This document shows positions 60,124 through 64,000 of a stretch of 64,000 bases of DNA, in pieces. A program made the translations under genes and the position numbers. The DNA lies in assembly GCA_028719885.1 (NCBI GenBank), contig JAQYLT010000033.1, forward strand, positions 47,359 to 111,358. The letters run 5' to 3'. The notes beneath the pieces were generated by a model that searched no databases, was not told where the DNA came from, and saw only the letters and a list, made by a program, of their open reading frames with translations. The stretch comes from Bacillota bacterium. Its GTDB lineage: Bacteria; Bacillota; Clostridia; Oscillospirales; Oscillospiraceae. The stretch's first letter is position 1. The number at the start of each line of letters is the position of its first letter.

Positions 60124-61170
60124 CTATGTCGCCCCTTTCAGAAAGCACACGGTTCCAATCATATTTAGGGCGCACATGGTTCCGATCATCCCCAGCAGCA
60201 GCCCCATGGCGGAGGAAAAATCCTCCGTCAGCTCGGAAAGACGCTTGCTCCCCACGATGCCGCAGAGGGCCGCGATTCCCTTTGTCACCAGGTAATGCGC
60301 CCCAATCTTCACAAATGGAGAGAGAAAAATGGCCAGAAAGGCGAAGATGCCATATAGACCGATGGCGTTTTTCACCAGCTCCGCGCTGAGAAGCAGCGCC
60401 TCGGAGGCATCCGCCAGATTTTTTCCGATGACGGGCACCACCGCAGAGATGGCGGCCTTGGTGGCCTTCAGGGCGGTTTTGTCCGTGGCTCCGGTGACGG
60501 CTCCGGTGATGGTCATGTAGGTGAGAAACAACGTGAGGACAGATTTTAAAAACCAGGCGGAGAGCTTTTTCAGCTGGTCCCGGATTTTTTTCAGGGCGTC
60601 CTCCCCCAGGGCGCAGTTTGCCACGGCGGCGGCCAGGAAGAAATAGACCGCCGGAATCATCAGCTTTCGCAGAATGTTCGTGAGCACGGCGGTGAAGATG
60701 GAGGTACCGGCGCAGAGGGCGGCGGAAGAGGTGACGCTCCCCCGGGCGGAGGATGCCGCCGCCAGAACCGGAAGAAAGAGCTTGGAATACTGGCTCATTT
60801 CCGTGACGGTGTCCACCGCCAAGCCAATGAGGGAGCGGGAGCTTTGCAGCATCAAGGTGGTGATGCCTACAGCCCCCGCCAGCTCTGCCACTGAGGAAGA
60901 ACACCCCGCCGACTGCAAAATGGAGACCAGAAAGACACAGGCAAACACCTGCAGCCCCGTCTTCACCCCGTGGCGGAGGGCTTCAAAGGCGGAGGGCAGC
61001 AGCTTTTCCAGCATGGACAGCAGCCCATCTCCAAAGGAGTCCGTATCCTCCGGCATCCATTCCTCCGCCTCCCCGGTGACGGCGGGAGCGGTGAATTCCT
61101 GGGCCGAGGCAGGAATGGAAAGGGCCCCGAGGAGCAAAAAAAACAGCAGAATGGTCAGGCATTTTTTCAT
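60124..61170 (-). CDS. spoIIIAE: Stage III sporulation protein AE
   Basis: A 348-residue polytopic protein with a signal-like N-terminus (LTILLFFLLLGALSIPASA) and about seven further helices. Blocks such as GLAVDTVTEMSQYSKLFLPV and KAAISAVVPVIGKNLADASE are typical. It is the main membrane component of the mother-cell-to-forespore channel. ATG 61170 overlaps the spoIIIAD stop (ATGA). Confidence 0.95.
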   Translation of the reverse strand: MKKCLTILLFFLLLGALSIPASAQEFTAPAVTGEAEEWMPEDTDSFGDGLLSMLEKLLPSAFEALRHGVKTGLQVFACVFLVSILQSAGCSSSVAELAGAVGITTLMLQSSRSLIGLAVDTVTEMSQYSKLFLPVLAAASSARGSVTSSAALCAGTSIFTAVLTNILRKLMIPAVYFFLAAAVANCALGEDALKKIRDQLKKLSAWFLKSVLTLFLTYMTITGAVTGATDKTALKATKAAISAVVPVIGKNLADASEALLLSAELVKNAIGLYGIFAFLAIFLSPFVKIGAHYLVTKGIAALCGIVGSKRLSELTEDFSSAMGLLLGMIGTMCALNMIGTVCFLKGAT

Positions 61171-61562
61171 ACTTCTCCCAGAATTTGAACCACACAATCC
61201 ATCAGGGATGAAAAGACGGGAATGGACAGGTAGGCAATGGCCGCGTTGGTGAGAAATTGAATTCCCTTGCCCAGGGAGGCGTTTCCGGCGTCGCTGCACA
61301 CGGAGCAGGAGATTTCCCCAGCGATGCCCATGCCGAAAATTTTAATCAGCACCAGCAGGGTATCGTTGGTCAGGCCTCCCAACGCTTCCAGCCGCCCCAG
61401 AAAGCTGATCACCGGCGACAGGAATCTGGCAGCGGAAATGGAAATCATGGCGGAGGCGGCCAGGGTGACCATCAGAGAGAAATCCCGGCTCTGACGGTCC
61501 AGCATCATGGTTAAAATGGCGCTGATGAGCACAGCGGCCAGGGTTTTCCAGAATACGTCCAT
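61167..61562 (-). CDS. spoIIIAD: Stage III sporulation protein AD
   Basis: A 131-residue membrane protein of three to four helices (TLAAVLISAILTMMLD, LVLIKIFGMGIAGEISCSVC). FGMGIAGEISCSVCSDAGNA is a conserved family block. Its start overlaps the spoIIIAC stop by one base. Confidence 0.95.
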   Translation of the reverse strand: MDVFWKTLAAVLISAILTMMLDRQSRDFSLMVTLAASAMISISAARFLSPVISFLGRLEALGGLTNDTLLVLIKIFGMGIAGEISCSVCSDAGNASLGKGIQFLTNAAIAYLSIPVFSSLMDCVVQILGEV

Positions 61563-61756
61563 CAGAATTGAAACAGGGTCTTCACCAGGTTAAACAGCTC
61601 GGCGATCTTTTGGGAAAGCATCATCAGCACCACCACCAGCCCGGCCAGGGTGGTCATGGTGGCCTGCTCCTCCCGGCCGGAGCGGGAGAGCACCTGGTTG
61701 AGAATGGAGACGATGATGCCGATGGCGGCAATTTTAAAAATCAGATCAATTTCCAT
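61562..61756 (-). CDS. spoIIIAC: Stage III sporulation protein AC
   Basis: A 64-residue protein with two helices (IFKIAAIGIIVSILNQVLS and AGLVVVLMMLSQKIAELFNL). The loop SRSGREEQATMTTL is conserved. It begins 2 bp after the spoIIIAB stop without a clear ribosome binding site, so translation is probably coupled. Confidence 0.95.
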   Translation of the reverse strand: MEIDLIFKIAAIGIIVSILNQVLSRSGREEQATMTTLAGLVVVLMMLSQKIAELFNLVKTLFQF

Positions 61757-61758
61757 AG

Positions 61759-62271
61759 TCAAATCAACAAAATGACCAGTGCGGCACCGGCACACAGGCC
61801 AAGAACACGATAGCTTTTCAGACGGTCGCTGCGGCCCAGGCGGAGCTCCCTGATTTCCTCGTCGCATTGCTCCCGCAGGGCCGTGAGCTCACTGAGCTGG
61901 CCGGAAAGGTCAAAGCGCCCCAGGGAATGCCCCAGCTGCAGCAGCAGGCGATGCAGCCTGGGAAAGGACGGCACCGGGTCCTGGATGGCGGCATTCATGC
62001 AGCTGAGGGCGTCGGGCAGCACCTGCCTGTCCAGCTGCTCAGCCAGCTCCAGAAGCACTTCAGGAAGAATGCCCTTCCTCCCCACAGCTCCGTGGCGGAC
62101 CAGCTCCGGCAGGGGTGTGAGCCGAAAGGGCAGCTCCCAGAGCATTTCGTCCAAGATGGCCCGGAGCTGGCACAATAGTTTTTCCTCGTTCTTTTGGTGG
62201 ACCGCCAGGGAAATCCCGAAGCCGCCGCAGCTGCCCAGGATAAAAATGGCGCCAATCCATTTGTAGCTCAT
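61759..62271 (-). CDS. spoIIIAB: Stage III sporulation protein AB
   Basis: A 170-residue protein with an N-terminal helix (WIGAIFILGSCGGFGISLAV), a long coiled-coil region resembling type II secretion GspF (LLCQLRAILDEMLWELPFRL), and a C-terminal helix (VLGLCAGAALVILLI). ATG 62271 overlaps the spoIIIAA stop. Confidence 0.94.
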   Translation of the reverse strand: MSYKWIGAIFILGSCGGFGISLAVHQKNEEKLLCQLRAILDEMLWELPFRLTPLPELVRHGAVGRKGILPEVLLELAEQLDRQVLPDALSCMNAAIQDPVPSFPRLHRLLLQLGHSLGRFDLSGQLSELTALREQCDEEIRELRLGRSDRLKSYRVLGLCAGAALVILLI

Positions 62272-63092
62272 GGGTAGAGTTCCTCCATATGATAGGATTT
62301 GTCCCGGTGGAGAATGAGAAAGGTGTCGAAAATATGGCTCTCCCGCAGGGGAGCATAGACGCACCGGCGGCGAAAATCGTTCATACCGGCGGCGTGGGCC
62401 GTGGCGATCAGCCGCACGCCGCAGCCCCAGGCCTGAATCAGGGCCTGGCAATCCTCGGGGGCGGTGATCTCGTCCGCGGCAATGCAGTCCGGACCCATGG
62501 TTCTAAGTACCGTTTCGATTCCCTGGGGCTTGGGGCAGCCGTAGAGAATGTCCATTTTCTTTCCCGTGGGAAACCCCGGGGGAAACAGCTCCTGCCGCTC
62601 ATCCACCACGGCCACGGTGCTGCTTTCCGCCAGCTTTCTCGTAAGGTCCCGCAGGATGGTGGTCTTCCCCCAGCCCGGGGCCCCCAGAATGAGCATGGCC
62701 TGTCCCCGGAAGAGGATGTTTTTGGCCAGACCCGGAAAGTCCCGGGCCACCCGGATGCAGAGGGAATGGACGGTGCGGATGCCCGCCAGGGTGCCATCTT
62801 TCACCACCGCCTCCCCGCAGATTCCGATGCGGTGTCCCCCCGGGGCGGTGAGGTAGCCCTGGGAGATGGTGGCGGCGGACCAGGGGGAATAGCGGCTGGC
62901 GGCGTTGAGGCAAAAGCTCAGGTCCTCCTGGGTGACGGTTTCCGGCAGCCATCTGCTTTCCCGGCTCAGCACCAGCTCCACCGGGCGATTCAGCCGCAGC
63001 CGCAGCTCCAAAAGAGAATCCTCCCAGGCTGCCAGCTGCCCCCGGAGCCGCTGGGGCAAAATGGAGAGCAGTTCTTTCCAGGCGCATATCAT
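62268..63092 (-). CDS. spoIIIAA: Stage III sporulation protein AA (ATPase)
   Basis: A 274-residue secretion-type ATPase. Walker A is GAPGWGKTT, Walker B lies in VAVVDERQELFP, and DCIAADEITAPEDCQAL and GVRLIATAHAAG are conserved. It powers or assembles the SpoIIIA channel. The start MICAWKELLSILP at 63092 has GGGAG 8 bases upstream; two earlier in-frame ATGs are too close or lack a site. A sigma-E promoter is expected but no good match was found in the 60 bp before it. Confidence 0.94.
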   Translation of the reverse strand: MICAWKELLSILPQRLRGQLAAWEDSLLELRLRLNRPVELVLSRESRWLPETVTQEDLSFCLNAASRYSPWSAATISQGYLTAPGGHRIGICGEAVVKDGTLAGIRTVHSLCIRVARDFPGLAKNILFRGQAMLILGAPGWGKTTILRDLTRKLAESSTVAVVDERQELFPPGFPTGKKMDILYGCPKPQGIETVLRTMGPDCIAADEITAPEDCQALIQAWGCGVRLIATAHAAGMNDFRRRCVYAPLRESHIFDTFLILHRDKSYHMEELYP

Positions 63093-63146
63093 TGGCATCA
63101 CTCCCGGGATAAGCCTATGCACACCCCTGCCCTGTGATGCAGGTAT

Positions 63147-63178
63147 AAAAAAACGCCCACCGGTATCAAGCGGTGGAC
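63147..63178 (-). terminator. Terminator upstream of spoIIIAA
   Basis: On the minus strand GTCCACCG (63171-63178) pairs with CGGTGGGC (63155-63162), followed by seven T (63147-63153). It points towards spoIIIAA and would block transcripts entering from array G. Confidence 0.75.
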
Positions 63179-63181
63179 AGG

Positions 63182-63745
63182 TAAATTAAAATATGTAGGG
63201 TTTGTTGGATGAAAAATGTTCCGGCGTGTTTGTAGGGAACGGATTCATCCGTTCCGAAAGGTTGGTTACCATCCATGTTTCGTTGAACGGGATATGTTCC
63301 AGCGTGTTCGTAGGGAACGGATTCGTCCGTTCCGAAAGGTTAGTTACCATCCATGTTTCGTTGAACGGAAAATGTTCCATCGGCACCGTAGGGCGGGTGG
63401 CTTGCCCCCGCCGCAAGGGCCCGGTAATTACTGCAGGGCGTTGAATGGTACAATGTCGCGCATTCCCTACGGTTTCGTCCAACCTGATATCATTCAAAGG
63501 AAACACTCCGGAATCGTTACAATTCGGCGGGGGCAAGCCGCCCGCCCTACGGTGGTGTCCAATGTTTTTCCATTCAACATACCCTGGTAAAAATGTTACC
63601 GGGCGGAATGCATGAATGCATTCCCTACGGAAATACCAACATTTTTTCAATCAACGTACCGCCCCCAAAATCGTTACCGGGCGGAAGGTCAAAATCCGTT
63701 CCCTACGAATCATCTCTACGGGGTGGGTTAAATTTGGTGAATATT
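63182..63745. repeat. REP-like array G (three forward and four reverse modules, 78-bp periodicity)
   Basis: Forward modules start GTAGGG at 63232, 63310 and 63388, exactly 78 bp apart; the first two have AT-type cores (GGAACGGATTCATCCGTTCC, 63236) and the third a GC-type core (GGGCGGGTGGCTTGCCCCCG). Reverse modules end CCCTAC at 63470, 63550, 63628 and 63706 (80, 78, 78 bp). A further GTAGGG lies at 63195 near the left boundary. Linkers carry GTTGAATGG or its inverse CCATTCAAC. This is the largest array in the window; no gene is seen within it. Confidence 0.92.
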
Positions 63746-63770
63746 TTTTTGAACGGTAAACATAAAACAG

Positions 63771-63799
63771 TTGACTAGTTGAAAGAGATGTGATATAAT
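63771..63799 (+). promoter_or_regulatory. Strong promoter of the last, partial gene
   Basis: TTGACT (63771-63776), 17-bp spacer, TATAAT (63794-63799) with extended TGA. An 80-base leader follows with a CCACC...GGTGG hairpin. Confidence 0.85.
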
Positions 63800-63879
63800 T
63801 ACACCAAAGTAAACCAAATCGCGCCACCTGCTGCGGCGGTGGACGTTCCGAAACAATACAAAACGGAAAGGAGACATTT

Positions 63880-64000
63880 ATGGCACGAAAGAAGCAGGAA
63901 ACCCTGGTTTTGTTTCCGGAGCTGGTGAGCATCACCAGAAAATTTACCGATGAGCAATTCGGCATCCTGATGCGGGCGGCCTTTTCTTACCGGTTCACTG
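63880..64000 (+). CDS. N-terminus of an accessory-type protein (partial), possibly DUF6291-like
   Basis: The first 40 codons are visible (MARKKQETLVLFPELVSITR, then KFTDEQFGILMRAAFSYRFT). AAAGGAG precedes ATG 63880. The D-E-Q-F/E-x-G-x-L-M-x-A-x-x-x-Y pattern recalls N-termini of DUF6291-type proteins found in phages and mobile elements, where they are linked to replication modules. With so little sequence this is a guess. Its strong promoter just beyond array G may mark the edge of an accessory region. Confidence 0.6.
   Translation, partial: MARKKQETLVLFPELVSITRKFTDEQFGILMRAAFSYRFT

Noticed and set aside
63202..63590. Short reading frames inside the arrays (also at 11.3, 45.4, 52.0 and 54.0 kb)
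   Set aside because: They arise because the repeated module is open in several frames; they lack ribosome binding sites and change frame between copies.
63182..63720. CRISPR array
   Set aside because: The 78-bp units do not consist of identical repeats with unique spacers; linkers are themselves conserved, orientation changes inside the array, and no cas gene is present.

Overview
The window is one contiguous stretch of a low-GC-phylum (Firmicutes/Bacillota) chromosome with fairly high GC content. It most likely comes from a spore-forming gut Clostridium relative of the Oscillospirales type. Grounds for this are the complete spoIIIA operon, cotJ and cwlD spore genes, T-box leaders on cysS and alaS, an L10 leader, ECF transporter genes next to truA, a group II ECF module without its own S component, and AGGAGG-type ribosome binding sites throughout. 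The family assignment is an inference from gene content, not a database result.

Layout. 1-0.9 kb: end of a minus-strand membrane protein, a 6S-like structured RNA and a DUF1292 protein. 1.2-10.6 kb: a class A penicillin-binding protein with an unusual zinc-ribbon insert, an RlmI-like methyltransferase, ecfA1-ecfA2-ecfT-truA and a ClpE-type unfoldase. 10.6-13 kb: tspO and an SH3-repeat lipoprotein. 13.1-18.8 kb: T-box-cysS-polA-rimI-tsaD with ATGA-type overlaps. 19-28.9 kb: a GNAT gene, tRNA-Ser(GGA), AEC transporter, radA, a split TauE/SafE transporter pair, two Xer-type recombinases either side of a lipoprotein and pfkA, a membrane-tethered XRE regulator and ruvX. 29-33.6 kb: rpmG-secE-nusG-rplK-rplA and leader-rplJ-rplL, followed by a membrane protein and not by rpoB. 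33.9-44.3 kb (all minus): mrp, GNAT, ABC-F, rnmV, holA, comEC, T-box-alaS and a small unknown gene. 44.4-48.8 kb: EamA and ZIP transporters, a HAD phosphatase, a 58-residue unknown gene and asnA. 49-52 kb: cwlD, a fused cotJA-cotJB, cotJC and a DUF2935 protein. 52.2-63.1 kb (minus): an MBL/beta-CASP protein, ispA-xseB-xseA, a Kae1-like protein, nusB, asp23 and spoIIIAH to spoIIIAA. The window ends in the first 40 codons of an accessory-looking gene behind a strong promoter.

The most striking non-coding signal is a family of intergenic arrays at seven places (about 11.2, 33.6, 45.4, 48.9, 52.0, 53.9 and 63.2 kb). Each is built from modules of about 78 bp that start with GTAG, followed at once by a 20-bp palindrome whose two arms co-vary between copies. 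Runs of modules in one orientation usually meet runs in the other, so GTAG and CTAC point outward, and several arrays are bounded by inverted AAATTGGAATTTG ends. GTAG plus hairpin, in inverted pairs, is the architecture of REP/REPIN elements mobilised by RAYT (Y1/HUH) transposases, best known from gammaproteobacteria. A clostridial counterpart would be worth following up. No transposase is present in the window, so mobility is inferred.
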